From the NCBI RefSeq assembly GCF_011303555.1, contig NZ_CP049868.1, forward strand, positions 2,232,001 to 2,296,000: DNA of 64,000 nt, read 5' to 3'. Below, piece after piece: positions 8,493-17,072 of this stretch. Every line of letters begins with the position of its first letter. Positions within the stretch are counted from its first letter, which is position 1. This DNA is from Pedobacter sp. HDW13. GTDB taxonomy: Bacteria > Bacteroidota > Bacteroidia > Sphingobacteriales > Sphingobacteriaceae. The position numbers were made by a program, and so were the translations under genes. The notes under the pieces are model-generated. The model saw only the letters and a program-made list of their open reading frames with translations, was not told where the DNA came from and ran no database searches.

Positions 8493-8942
8493 CTATTTAA
8501 CCGGAACGCTAAATTCAACCTCTTCTGGCGGAAGACATTGCTTATCGTTACAAACCATAAATTCTACTTTACCTTTTGCAATGGCTGTACCTTTATTTAG
8601 CTTAATTTTTTGCTGAAAAATAACAGACTTTTCGAAATAACTAACGTTCATTTTAAAAGTACTCTCGTATTTTACAATCGCCTTAGGCTCAACTGTTTTT
8701 CCAACCAGACTAAAATCTTTAGAAGGAGCAAAGGTAAAAGTAGTTTTTACCGGACCGCCGTCTTTAACGTTTTGAGAATAAATGTGCCATCTGTCTTCAA
8801 TAGTGGCTTTTAAATATATTGTAGCTTCGTTATTTCCGGTTTTCTTTGCAAAATATGCCCAGGTAACCGGCTTTTCAATTTGCGCAAATGCACCAGCAAT
8901 GGTAAAAAGTACCATTGAAAGTACCAGTGAGATTTTTTTCAT
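8493..8942 (-). CDS. Stand-alone DsbD N-terminal (alpha) domain protein
   Basis: This 149-residue secreted protein matches the periplasmic alpha domain of DsbD, which receives electrons from the thioredoxin-like domain and passes them on. It has a signal peptide (residues 1-20, ending GAFAQ), an immunoglobulin-like beta fold, and a C-terminal redox pair in MVCNDKQCLPP (CxxxxC), the position of the alpha-domain cysteines. The first half holds EDRWHIYSQN, also typical of this domain. It lies 140 bp upstream of dsbD, which lacks this domain. It follows birA by 8 bp, so these two are probably one transcript. Confidence 0.88.
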   Translation of the reverse strand: MKKISLVLSMVLFTIAGAFAQIEKPVTWAYFAKKTGNNEATIYLKATIEDRWHIYSQNVKDGGPVKTTFTFAPSKDFSLVGKTVEPKAIVKYESTFKMNVSYFEKSVIFQQKIKLNKGTAIAKGKVEFMVCNDKQCLPPEEVEFSVPVK

Positions 8943-8950
8943 TGTGTGTT

Positions 8951-9727
8951 TTATTTTGTGTGTGTAAATTCTATTTCTTTAAAATTGAAGCTTTTTAAGC
9001 CTTGTTCGGTCTCTACCCTTAATCTGCCGTTTTCTTCAACTCCGATTATGCTACCTTCAAAAATGGCTCCATTAATTTGATATAACGCCCTAACTCCAAA
9101 GTTATACAGTTTGCCAAGGTAATCATTTTGTAAAATACTATACTTTCCGGCTCTCAAAATTAAGTAGTATTTTTCCATAAATATGAATATTTTCTCCATA
9201 ATATCCATTAAAAACATTTCCTTTTGTAAAATTTGAATGACTGAAGTGGCTCTTTGAGTGATATTTTCGGAAAATTCTTTCTGATTCACATTTAAACCAA
9301 TGCCAATTACAGCCGATTTAATTACACTGCCTGTCAGTGTGTTTTCGATCAAAATTCCGCCAAGTTTTTTATCCCGGTAATATACGTCATTAGGCCATTT
9401 GATACTAAGCTCATCCGGAATAAAGTGGCTTAGTGCTTCGTTAACGGCCAAACTAACGGCCATATTCAGATAAAACTGCTTATCGAGGGGTAAAAATGAA
9501 GGCTTTAGGTAAATGCTGGTACTGATATTTTTTCCGGCCTGCGTTTGCCAAATGCTTTGCTGCTGCCCTCTTCCGGCAAACTGATTATCTGCCATAATTA
9601 CAGTACCTTCGGCTAATGGCTCGGATTTTGACACCATTTCTTTTAAAAAGTTATTGGTAGAATCAACTTCTTTTAATTTGATTAAATTTTGACCAACAAA
9701 TAGTGTCGAAAAAGTGTTATTTTGCAA
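8951..9727 (-). CDS. birA: Biotin--[acetyl-CoA-carboxylase] ligase (BirA, no DNA-binding domain)
   Basis: BirA activates biotin with ATP and attaches it to a lysine of biotin carboxyl carrier protein. The 258 residues hold only the catalytic and small C-terminal domains; the helix-turn-helix repressor part of E. coli BirA is absent, so it should not regulate biotin genes. Motifs seen: EVDSTNNFLKE near residue 20, the biotinyl-AMP loop GRGQQQ near 53 (GRGRRG in E. coli), KWPNDV near 110, LGGILIE near 122 and GIGLNVNQ near 146. A TAATTTTG promoter element sits 27 bp upstream. The alpha-domain gene follows by 8 bp. Confidence 0.95.
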   Translation of the reverse strand: MQNNTFSTLFVGQNLIKLKEVDSTNNFLKEMVSKSEPLAEGTVIMADNQFAGRGQQQSIWQTQAGKNISTSIYLKPSFLPLDKQFYLNMAVSLAVNEALSHFIPDELSIKWPNDVYYRDKKLGGILIENTLTGSVIKSAVIGIGLNVNQKEFSENITQRATSVIQILQKEMFLMDIMEKIFIFMEKYYLILRAGKYSILQNDYLGKLYNFGVRALYQINGAIFEGSIIGVEENGRLRVETEQGLKSFNFKEIEFTHTK

Positions 9728-9753
9728 GTGTTGAATTTATAATATTGTAATTC

Positions 9754-9761
9754 CAAAATTA
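9754..9761 (-). promoter_or_regulatory. -7 promoter element of birA (TAATTTTG)
   Basis: The minus strand reads TAATTTTG, an exact TAnnTTTG match, placing the start of transcription about 20 nt ahead of the birA ATG. It lies in the 44-bp gap between divergent birA and rsfS. No convincing -33 element is visible. Confidence 0.45.
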
Positions 9762-9771
9762 AAGCATTTTA

Positions 9772-10146
9772 ATGGTAAAAAAGAAAATAGTAGCCCTTTC
9801 TACATACCTTTCTGAGTTGGCTGTTCACGGCATACAAGAGAAAAAAGGAGAAGATATAGTGCGGTTAGATCTTAGAAATATCCATACATCGGTAGCTGAT
9901 TATTTCATTATTGCCAGTGCCAACTCGGGCACGCAGGTAAAAGCTATTGCCGATAGTGTAGAAAAAGAAATATATAAAGCCACTCAGGTAGACCCCAGAC
10001 ACAAGGAGGGTTTCGAATCTGCCGATTGGATTATCCTGGATTATTTTGATGTGGTTGTGCACATTTTTAAGACGGAAAAACGCCATTTTTATGGCATAGA
10101 AGAACTTTGGGGGGATGCGGAAAGCACAAATTATCAAAGCGCGTAA
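9772..10146 (+). CDS. rsfS: Ribosomal silencing factor RsfS
   Basis: RsfS binds ribosomal protein uL14 and blocks subunit joining when nutrients are scarce. The 124-residue length and the patterns DIVRLDLRNIHTSVADYFIIASA (split here as DLRN.. and ADYFIIASA, near residues 31-50), ADWIILDYFDVVVHIF near 85 and YGIEELWGDA near 107 are those of the RsfS/Iojap family. It begins the plus-strand rsfS-ftsH pair, 27 bp ahead of ftsH, so the two are probably co-transcribed. It is divergent from birA. Confidence 0.95.
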   Translation: MVKKKIVALSTYLSELAVHGIQEKKGEDIVRLDLRNIHTSVADYFIIASANSGTQVKAIADSVEKEIYKATQVDPRHKEGFESADWIILDYFDVVVHIFKTEKRHFYGIEELWGDAESTNYQSA

Positions 10147-10173
10147 CCTTTAGAACCATTTTGACAAAGACAA

Positions 10174-12195
10174 ATGAACGATAATCAAAATACCAACGAA
10201 AACAACAAACAGGGAAAAAGATTACCTAACATCCCGAAGAAACCCCAAAAAGGATCAAAATTTAACATTTTCTGGGTGTACGCAGCAATTATAATTGCCA
10301 TTATTGCCGCCCAGTTCTTATTCACTACCGATAGTGGTAAAGAAGTTAAATACGATACTTTTGAAAGCCAGATGTTACTAACCGGCGACGTTGACCGGAT
10401 TGTAGCTTACCAAACAGAAGACCTGGTTAAAGCTGAGGTTTACATTAAAAAAGACAGTTTAGATAAAAAACCACAATACAAAGCTTACAAAAATACAAGC
10501 TCTTTAAACATGTCGAGTGGCCCAACCGTGTACTTTACCTACGGTGGAAAATTTGCCGATTTAAGAGCTGCTTTAGCCGAATCGCAAAAAGCATTACCTG
10601 CAGGCAGAAAAGCAATTACCTTCAGTTCAGAAAATCGTAGCAATCCTTTAGCGAGCTGGTTTTTAAGTATTATTTTACCAGTATTACTTTTAATTGGTTT
10701 CTGGATTTTCATGATGCGCAGAATGGGTGGTGGTGCAGGCGGTGGCGGTCAGATTTTCAGTATCGGAAAATCTAAAGCAACCTTATTCGATAAAGAAAGT
10801 CAGGTAAACATTACGTTTAACGATGTTGCCGGTTTAGAAGAAGCTAAAACTGAGGTGATGGAAATTGTAGATTTCCTTAAAAACCCTAAAAAATATACCG
10901 ATCTGGGTGGAAAAATCCCGAAAGGCGCTTTATTGGTAGGTTCGCCGGGTACCGGTAAAACCTTATTGGCTAAAGCTGTTGCCGGCGAAGCTCAGGTACC
11001 GTTTTTCTCTTTATCAGGATCTGATTTTGTTGAAATGTTTGTTGGGGTAGGTGCATCCCGTGTGCGCGACCTCTTTAAACAAGCAAAGGATAAATCACCT
11101 TGTATCATTTTCATTGATGAGATCGATGCAATTGGCCGTGCCCGTGGTAAAAACGGTGTAATGGGTGGTAACGATGAACGCGAAAATACCCTAAACCAGC
11201 TTCTGGTTGAAATGGATGGTTTTGGCACCAACACGCACGTGATTATTTTAGCCGCAACCAACCGTGCTGATGTTTTAGATAAAGCCTTATTAAGAGCTGG
11301 CCGTTTCGACAGACAAATTTATGTTGATCTACCGGATGTTATTGAGCGTAAACAAATTTTCGAAGTGCACATTACGCCTTTAAAGAAATCGGAAGAGTTA
11401 GATACTGAATTTTTAGCCAAACAAACGCCTGGTTTCTCAGGTGCAGATATTGCCAATGTTTGTAACGAAGCCGCTTTAATTGCAGCCCGAAAAAATAAAT
11501 CGGCGGTTGATAAACAAGATTTCTTAGATGCTGTTGACCGGATTGTAGGTGGTTTAGAAAAGAAAAACAAAATTATTACCCCAAGCGAAAAACGTGCAAT
11601 TGCAATCCACGAAGCAGGTCACGCAACGGTAAGCTGGTTATTAGAGCACGCTGCACCTTTGGTTAAAGTTACTATTGTTCCACGTGGACAGAGCTTAGGC
11701 GCAGCCTGGTACCTGCCTGAAGAGCGCTTAATTGTTCGCCCGCACCAAATGCTGGATGAAATGTGTGCTACAATGGGAGGCAGGGCTGCCGAAAAGGTAA
11801 TGTTCGATACCATTTCTACAGGAGCGTTGAGCGATTTAGAGAAGGTAAACAAACAAGCGAGAGCAATGGTTACCATTTACGGCCTGAACGAAAAACTAGG
11901 AAACATTACCTATTACGATTCATCAGGTCAGAATGAATATAATTTCTCTAAACCTTATTCAGAAGATACTGCATTAACAATCGATAAAGAAATTTCTACA
12001 CTGATTGAAGGTCAATACCAAAGAGCCATTAATTTGTTAGAAGAAAACAAAGATAAGCTGGTTCAATTGGCTGATATCTTAATTGAAAAAGAAGTATTGT
12101 TTAAAGATGATTTAGAAGAGATTTTCGGAAAACGCTTATTCGAAAATCAGGGAGAAAGCGGCACTCCAGGACATATTACTCCTGTAGAAGCATAA
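10174..12195 (+). CDS. ftsH: ATP-dependent zinc metalloprotease FtsH
   Basis: FtsH is a hexameric inner-membrane AAA+ protease that degrades misfolded membrane proteins and short-lived regulators. Two membrane segments flank a periplasmic domain (about 33-50 and 160-180). Walker A is GSPGTGKT near residue 256, Walker B is [10 protein letters not shown] near 312, the second region of homology contains [18 protein letters not shown] near 365, and the zinc site is HEAGH near 478. At 673 residues it is somewhat longer than the E. coli enzyme because of a Lys-rich N-terminal tail and an acidic C-terminus. A strong terminator follows 25 bp after the stop. Confidence 0.97.
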   Translation: MNDNQNTNENNKQGKRLPNIPKKPQKGSKFNIFWVYAAIIIAIIAAQFLFTTDSGKEVKYDTFESQMLLTGDVDRIVAYQTEDLVKAEVYIKKDSLDKKPQYKAYKNTSSLNMSSGPTVYFTYGGKFADLRAALAESQKALPAGRKAITFSSENRSNPLASWFLSIILPVLLLIGFWIFMMRRMGGGAGGGGQIFSIGKSKATLFDKESQVNITFNDVAGLEEAKTEVMEIVDFLKNPKKYTDLGGKIPKGALLVGSPGTGKTLLAKAVAGEAQVPFFSLSGSDFVEMFVGVGASRVRDLFKQAKDKSPCIIFIDEIDAIGRARGKNGVMGGNDERENTLNQLLVEMDGFGTNTHVIILAATNRADVLDKALLRAGRFDRQIYVDLPDVIERKQIFEVHITPLKKSEELDTEFLAKQTPGFSGADIANVCNEAALIAARKNKSAVDKQDFLDAVDRIVGGLEKKNKIITPSEKRAIAIHEAGHATVSWLLEHAAPLVKVTIVPRGQSLGAAWYLPEERLIVRPHQMLDEMCATMGGRAAEKVMFDTISTGALSDLEKVNKQARAMVTIYGLNEKLGNITYYDSSGQNEYNFSKPYSEDTALTIDKEISTLIEGQYQRAINLLEENKDKLVQLADILIEKEVLFKDDLEEIFGKRLFENQGESGTPGHITPVEA

Positions 12196-12220
12196 ATAAA
12201 CAATTTCAATTATTACATTT

Positions 12221-12255
12221 GCTACCCTGGTTATTCACCAGGGTAGCTTTTTTTT
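12221..12255 (+). terminator. Terminator after ftsH, abutting the next start codon
   Basis: A perfect 10-bp stem GCTACCCTGG/CCAGGGTAGC (12221-12230, 12238-12247) is followed directly by eight T. The ATG of the LutC-like gene comes only two bases after the T run. The hairpin rules out the longer TTG start inside it and leaves no room for a normal promoter and leader downstream. Confidence 0.85.
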
Positions 12256-12257
12256 AT

Positions 12258-12902
12258 ATGAAGGATAATACAACAGCGAAAGAACAAATACTAAAAAAGA
12301 TAAGAAAAGCACTGTTAGAAAAACGTGAAAATCCTTATCCCAATTTAGAAGAAAGTCAACTGTATAAAAAAAATACAGAGGAGCTGGAAGTGTTGTTTGC
12401 TGAACAACTTACAGCCATATCGGGTAATTTTATCTTCTGCGAAGATGGCATCGACTTCTTTGAAAACATGCTGCAGCTGGCTGATAAATTTAAATGGCGC
12501 AAAATATACTGCTGGGAGCCAGAATTGCAGCAGTTTTTAAGTAAATACGAATTTCCTTTTTATCAAACAGACAAAGATTTTGAACAGGCTGAGGTAGGCA
12601 TTACCCTTTGCGAGGCACTAATTGCACGTAACGGAAGTGTAATGGTTACCAACCAGGGAGCCGCCGGCAGGAGACTAAGTATTTTTCCGCATCACCATAT
12701 TGTAATTGCCAAAACCAGTCAGCTGGTTTTAGACCTTAAAGATGCTTTTGCTATACTAAAAAACAAATATGGCAATCAAATTCCGTCCATGATCAGCAAC
12801 ATTACTGGCCCAAGCAGAACTGCAGATATCGAAAAAACATTGGTTTTAGGTGCCCATGGTCCTAAAGAGCTTTTTGTATTTTTGATTGATGATTTTACCT
12901 GA
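12258..12902 (+). CDS. LUD-domain protein, LutC/YkgG type
   Basis: LutC-type LUD proteins are part of the LutABC complex that oxidises L-lactate to pyruvate, although many lone members have no proven role. The 214-residue protein has an N-terminal helix (KEQILKKIRKALLEKR), an ITLCEALIARNGSVMV segment near 115 and the family ending with SNITGPSRTADIEKTLVLGAHGP near 180 (SRTADIE and GAHGP are hallmarks). No lutA or lutB is nearby, so the lactate role is uncertain here. I chose the ATG just after the ftsH terminator T run. How it is transcribed is unclear: read-through past that hairpin or a promoter overlapping it. Confidence 0.88.
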   Translation: MKDNTTAKEQILKKIRKALLEKRENPYPNLEESQLYKKNTEELEVLFAEQLTAISGNFIFCEDGIDFFENMLQLADKFKWRKIYCWEPELQQFLSKYEFPFYQTDKDFEQAEVGITLCEALIARNGSVMVTNQGAAGRRLSIFPHHHIVIAKTSQLVLDLKDAFAILKNKYGNQIPSMISNITGPSRTADIEKTLVLGAHGPKELFVFLIDDFT

Positions 12903-12923
12903 TCGCAATTAACTTAAAAACAT

Positions 12924-12956
12924 AATGGCAGGAATAAGGTGATTAATCCTGCCATT
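12924..12956. terminator. Terminator between LutC-like gene and secreted Cys protein
   Basis: Stem AATGGCAGGA/TCCTGCCATT (12924-12933, 12947-12956) with a 13-nt loop lies 21 bp after the LutC-like stop and before the convergent gene's stop. Flanking A/T runs are modest. Confidence 0.6.
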
Positions 12957-12987
12957 TATAATATACTTTACAAAGATTATTAAATTT

Positions 12988-13971
12988 CTATCTACTGCTT
13001 TTATAATTTTTAACCACCAGTTCTCCGGCTGCATTTAAGCAGTATATATCTTCATCATAATTTATATATCTCCTTAAAAGCACTGGCTTTAATCCTTCAT
13101 CTTCCAGTTTCCGGTGATCGAAAGCCACGTAAATTTCTACATTCCTGCGGTCTTTATCCAGCGTGATGGTTTTCCTGGTTTTAGTGTTGTAGATATCAAC
13201 TTCCTGAATTCTCCTGTAATTATAACCCCAGCTAGAGTCTTCTCCAAAATCTTTACTTCTGCCAATCACAAAATAATCGTTCATTAAATGGAAGATCGTA
13301 CTGATGCTTTTATCTTTAAAAAGCCGTTTTCCTTTGCTGTCAACCAGGTCAGCAATTTTTCTTGTCTTTCCATTGGTTAAAGTATTTTCCTCATTTAAAA
13401 CCACAATACCCAGGTTTTTAGGGAAATTGTTTTTGTTATCGCTAAATGCTCCAAATGTGCTGTAATAATCCTTGCTTTTTAAAATCGTATCGCCATTTTC
13501 ATTTAAAAAATAATTTAAACGGTTACCATTCATCGACATTGAGCCTGGGTAATCGGCAAAAAACAAAACATCTTTTGTGAGTTTAAGAGGAGCCTTTTTT
13601 GCGGGTTTTTCTGGTGTCTTACCTGCGGTTAAGGGTGTTTTCCCCATTGTTACATGCACTTCAGTAACTTTGCTCCTTTCTGCAACTTCGGCTCTTTGCT
13701 TTTTAAATGCAATCTCAGCCTCTGCCTTAAGCTTGGCATTTTTTATTTTCCCCAATTCAGATTGGGCCTTATCATCAGCAATTTTCTTTTTTCGGGCATC
13801 TTCATTTTCCTTGGCACAAGCAGGGCACATTAGTTTGCCTTCTGCGTTATTAGAGCCTTTTGGCGCAAACCTACAGTTATACCTGGAGTATTCACTTTTC
13901 GAAATATGTGATTGGGCATTTGCTGTATATGCGATAAACAGCAATACCATTAGGGACAGTAACTTTTTCAT
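12988..13971 (-). CDS. Secreted hypothetical protein with Cys cluster and coiled coil
   Basis: I do not recognise the family. The 327-residue protein starts with a clear signal peptide (residues 1-19, ending TANA). A short Cys-bearing stretch follows (YNCRFAP then LMCPAC, near residues 29-52), suggesting a small metal site or disulfide. Next come about 60 residues of charged helix likely to form a coiled coil (KEDARKKK to KKQRAEVAE). The remaining 200 residues are strand-rich, with repeated hydrophobic-Asp-Tyr patterns as in WD/beta-propeller-like secreted proteins. It stands alone with convergent and divergent neighbours. Confidence 0.7.
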   Translation of the reverse strand: MKKLLSLMVLLFIAYTANAQSHISKSEYSRYNCRFAPKGSNNAEGKLMCPACAKENEDARKKKIADDKAQSELGKIKNAKLKAEAEIAFKKQRAEVAERSKVTEVHVTMGKTPLTAGKTPEKPAKKAPLKLTKDVLFFADYPGSMSMNGNRLNYFLNENGDTILKSKDYYSTFGAFSDNKNNFPKNLGIVVLNEENTLTNGKTRKIADLVDSKGKRLFKDKSISTIFHLMNDYFVIGRSKDFGEDSSWGYNYRRIQEVDIYNTKTRKTITLDKDRRNVEIYVAFDHRKLEDEGLKPVLLRRYINYDEDIYCLNAAGELVVKNYKSSR

Positions 13972-14311
13972 TTTTAGTTTGTTTATCCTGTAAAAATACA
14001 GCTAAGACCAGGTTAACCTAAATACCCATTACAAGGTATATTTAGTATTTATTTCGATAAAATCGATCGCCAGTACCAGTCGTTTATAAAAAAGCCATAA
14101 CTTAACCCTTCAAGAAGTAGGAATACGGATTGACTTGATTGCTTGTAAGAACACAGGCTAAATTATTTACGGAATGGGATTTACTAAGCGTAAAAACATG
14201 GAGCACGAGTTAAATGTAAACAGAACACCAGGTTGATTAAAGTTTGCATTAAAAAAATAAACCGGTTAAAAATTAATTTATTTTCGATTACCGAATATAA
14301 TTGATAGTTTT
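13972..14311. other. Intergenic region upstream of the ketoacyl synthase III gene, no gene seen
   Basis: About 340 bp of AT-rich sequence separates two divergent genes. A small CTGTA-AAAA-TACAG hairpin lies near 13988. I see no open frame with coding character, no tRNA and no exact TAnnTTTG promoter. The only strong signal is the operator-like palindrome directly before the next gene, listed separately. Confidence 0.5.
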
Positions 14312-14340
14312 ATACTACATACCGATTTAGTATGCGGTAT
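14312..14340. promoter_or_regulatory. Interlocking inverted repeats, TetR-like operator candidate
   Basis: Three overlapping palindromes end 8 bp before the ketoacyl synthase ATG: ATACTA-N10-TAGTAT (14312-14333), CATAC-N7-GTATG (14318-14334) and ATACCG-N10-CGGTAT (14319-14340). The size and symmetry resemble operators of TetR-family repressors. No regulator gene is adjacent, so the binding protein is unknown. Confidence 0.5.
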
Positions 14341-14348
14341 TATAATTT

Positions 14349-15425
14349 ATGAGCAAAGTAATAAATACGGTAATAGCCGGTACTGGAAGTTATATTCCGC
14401 AGAATATTATTTCTGGTAACGAATTCTTAAATGCTACGTTTTTTGAGAATGGAAGCCGACTGGAGAAGGAAAATGCTGAGATCATCGATAAATTCTCAGA
14501 AATTACAGAAATTGTAGAAAGACGGTATGCTTGCCCTGAGCAATTGAGCAACCATATCGGTGCTAAGGCAGCAGAAAAAGCGATCGAAAATGCCGGTATT
14601 GATAAGGAAACATTAGACTATATTATTTTTTGCCATAATTTCGGCGATATTCCTCTGGGTAGCAATCGCAGCGATATTTTGCCTTCACTGGCGTCAAAAG
14701 TTAAACAACAACTGGGCATACACAACCCCGATTGTGTGGCTTACGATATTATTTTTGGATGCCCTGGATGGGTTCAGGGAGCAATACAGGCAGATTACTA
14801 CATTAAAAGTGGAGACGCCAAACGTGTAATGGTTATTGGTGCCGAAACACTGAGCCGCATTATCGATCCACACGACCGCGACAGTATGATCTTTTCTGAT
14901 GGTGCAGGTGCTGTAATTTTCGAAGCCGAAGAGGCCGAAGAGAAGAAAGGGATACTGGCTCATAAAACAGAAACACATGCTGTAAACTATGGCAATTTAT
15001 TAACCATGGGAAAAGGTTCTCACCCAGATGAAACAAGCGGCAATTATTACCTTAAAATGAATGGCAGGAAACTTTATGAGTTTGCGGTAGTTCAGGTACC
15101 CCAGGTAATTAAAAAAGCGATTGATAAAGCCGGATTGAGTGTAGAAGATATTAATATTGTATTTGTACACCAGGCAAATGGTAAAATGGATACCGCCATT
15201 ATGAAACGCCTGTTTAAATTATATGGCAAAGATACCGTACCCGAAAATCTGGTGCCAATGACTATTTCGTGGCTCGGAAACAGTTCGGTAGCTACTGTAC
15301 CAACCTTGTTAGACCTTGTTTTAAAAGAGCAGGTTGAAGGTTATAAGGTTAAAGCAGGCGATATTGCTGTTTTCGCTTCAGTTGGCGCTGGCATGCACAT
15401 CAACGCGTTTATACACCGTTTTTAA
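14349..15425 (+). CDS. 3-oxoacyl-ACP synthase III family protein (KAS III, FabH-like)
   Basis: KAS III enzymes condense acyl-CoA with malonyl-ACP to start fatty acids or related chains. The catalytic triad is in place: Cys138 (IIFGCPGW), His274 (FVHQANGK) and Asn311 (SWLGNSSVATVP). At 358 residues it is a little longer than housekeeping FabH (about 320-330), and an extra N-terminal stretch of about 30 residues (FLNATFFENGSRLEKENAEI) is unlike it. It stands alone, away from acpP, plsX or fabD, so it may be a specialised paralogue rather than the primary fabH. An operator-like palindrome precedes it. Its stop overlaps that of the convergent TPR gene by 4 bp. Confidence 0.88.
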   Translation: MSKVINTVIAGTGSYIPQNIISGNEFLNATFFENGSRLEKENAEIIDKFSEITEIVERRYACPEQLSNHIGAKAAEKAIENAGIDKETLDYIIFCHNFGDIPLGSNRSDILPSLASKVKQQLGIHNPDCVAYDIIFGCPGWVQGAIQADYYIKSGDAKRVMVIGAETLSRIIDPHDRDSMIFSDGAGAVIFEAEEAEEKKGILAHKTETHAVNYGNLLTMGKGSHPDETSGNYYLKMNGRKLYEFAVVQVPQVIKKAIDKAGLSVEDINIVFVHQANGKMDTAIMKRLFKLYGKDTVPENLVPMTISWLGNSSVATVPTLLDLVLKEQVEGYKVKAGDIAVFASVGAGMHINAFIHRF

Positions 15426-16909
15426 TTCGATAAGCGTTTTAATCCGGCTTTTGCCTGGCTTTCAATACTGTTTTCAAATTCATGGTTTTTCATGGAAATG
15501 GCTGTATTGAAAGCCTCTTTTGCTTTTGATACATTTTTTTTCTTTTCGTAAACTTTACCCATTTGCAGGGCTGCATTTGCTGCAAAATAATATTTCAGGT
15601 TTTTACCCTGATTAATAGTTGCCTGATAAGCAGTTAATGCCTGATCATCACGCCCAAGGTCATCGTTAATTCTACCCAAACGGTAATTAAACTCCGTTTT
15701 ATCCCGGTCGCTTGCATAATCGGTGGTTTTCTTATCATCCAACACCTGTAGCGCCTTATTTAAATAGCCGCCATCGTACAATAACCTGGCCTTTAGCAAA
15801 TCAACCAGCGGGGGAGTACCTGCTGCTTCATTTTTGGCCTGCTTATCTTTATCGTGATATAAATAACCCGAATTAAGCGCTTTGTTTGCATAGGCGGTAT
15901 AGCCCGTTTTATCGCCTTTTAAGAGCGCAATCCAACCAAGGTGAATATTGGCGTCGCGAATATAATTTACGCCCTTATTCGTTTGCAAAAAGCGGTTAAA
16001 ATAAGTCGCCGCATTGAGGTCTAATTTATTCAAGTGTGCAACACCTTCCAGATAATCGAGATAAGGGAAAGGCTGGTAAACACCTCCCTCAGGTTTTTTG
16101 GCTAAAATCTGAATGGCTTCTTCGTTATGACCCGTTTTAATGCTAACGTAACTCTGTAAATAGCTTTTTAATAAACTGGTATCAGCAATGCGTTCAGTAT
16201 ACTTCATCATTTTCGCATAAGCCGACGGGCTATGCGCAACATCTGTAAGTACGTAGGTATAGTAAAAAACCACTTCTTCATAAAATGGCTCGTATGAAGA
16301 ACTTGATAAACTTTCGGCAAGCTTATCGAACATATTTAAGCCGTTTTGAAGGTTTCCTTTTATACCGAATGTAGCCAATGCGCTTTTCAGTGCACCATCA
16401 GGCAGATTGCCCAAAACCGCATTAACCAAACCTAAACCTTTTGCGTTTAGTGGAAAGTTTGGGAATTTTTTGCTGTTCTCCTGCAAAAGGCTGTTGGCTC
16501 TTTTAATTTCCATTGCGGCATTAAAAAATTCGCCAAAACGGCCATGAATTAACGCCCATTGTAAATTAATCTCAGCCTGGGCATAAAGATAATAGGGAGA
16601 GCTTTTATCATCATCCGAAATCTGGTCTAAACGGGTCGATTTATTTCCTTTTAGACGATCGAAATCGGCCTTGCTTTCAGATGTGATGATTGTAAAATAA
16701 TCAATGTAGTTTTCAAGCAACGGAATGATCGAATTATTAGGCCTCTGCTTTTTTTCAGTAGCAATATAAGCGCGGGCATTACCCAGCTTTAATTCGAAAA
16801 TGCTTTTATAAGCTTTTAAGCAATTGGCGTTGTAATCAAAGTTTGCAAATAATATAGACGGAAATATCAGAAGAGAGGCAAAGAAGGCGAAACGTAAGCT
16901 TTTAATCAT
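15422..16909 (-). CDS. Secreted tetratricopeptide repeat protein
   Basis: This 495-residue protein has a signal peptide (residues 1-22, ending ILFA) and is then almost all helical. TPR-type helix pairs are clearest in the C-terminal half, with motifs such as YRLGRINDDLGRDDQALTAY near 410 and YFAANAALQMGKVYEKKKNV near 440. TPR proteins act as binding scaffolds; in Bacteroidota many such periplasmic or outer-membrane-facing proteins are of unknown role. It appears to be monocistronic. No lipobox is visible. Confidence 0.82.
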   Translation of the reverse strand: MIKSLRFAFFASLLIFPSILFANFDYNANCLKAYKSIFELKLGNARAYIATEKKQRPNNSIIPLLENYIDYFTIITSESKADFDRLKGNKSTRLDQISDDDKSSPYYLYAQAEINLQWALIHGRFGEFFNAAMEIKRANSLLQENSKKFPNFPLNAKGLGLVNAVLGNLPDGALKSALATFGIKGNLQNGLNMFDKLAESLSSSSYEPFYEEVVFYYTYVLTDVAHSPSAYAKMMKYTERIADTSLLKSYLQSYVSIKTGHNEEAIQILAKKPEGGVYQPFPYLDYLEGVAHLNKLDLNAATYFNRFLQTNKGVNYIRDANIHLGWIALLKGDKTGYTAYANKALNSGYLYHDKDKQAKNEAAGTPPLVDLLKARLLYDGGYLNKALQVLDDKKTTDYASDRDKTEFNYRLGRINDDLGRDDQALTAYQATINQGKNLKYYFAANAALQMGKVYEKKKNVSKAKEAFNTAISMKNHEFENSIESQAKAGLKRLSN

Positions 16910-17021
16910 GCTGAAAAATGGTATTTTCTTTTAGGTTGATGTCGCCCGAGCAACAGCTTTCACATTTAAACAAATATCTACATTTAACGTTAAAATGTGC
17001 GTGTTGTTTTGTTGCTAAACA

Positions 17022-17053
17022 AAAAACGTCCCGATTTAAGTCGGGACGTTTTT
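17022..17053 (-). terminator. Terminator after the zinc-ribbon gene
   Basis: A perfect 13-bp stem AAAAACGTCCCGA/TCGGGACGTTTTT (17022-17034, 17041-17053) with a 6-nt loop lies 19 bp past the stop of the minus-strand zinc-ribbon gene, with T runs built into the stem. Confidence 0.85.
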
Positions 17054-17072
17054 AATGCTTTTGCAATGCTGA

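Noticed and set aside
11676..11691. TGTTCCACGTGGACAG inside ftsH, similar to parS
   Set aside because: The left 13 bases match parS but the last three do not, and the codons encode the conserved FtsH motif VPRGQ, which explains the sequence without ParB.
12219..12257. TTG start extending the LutC-like protein by 13 residues
   Set aside because: These codons are the ftsH terminator hairpin and T run; the added residues do not resemble the family.
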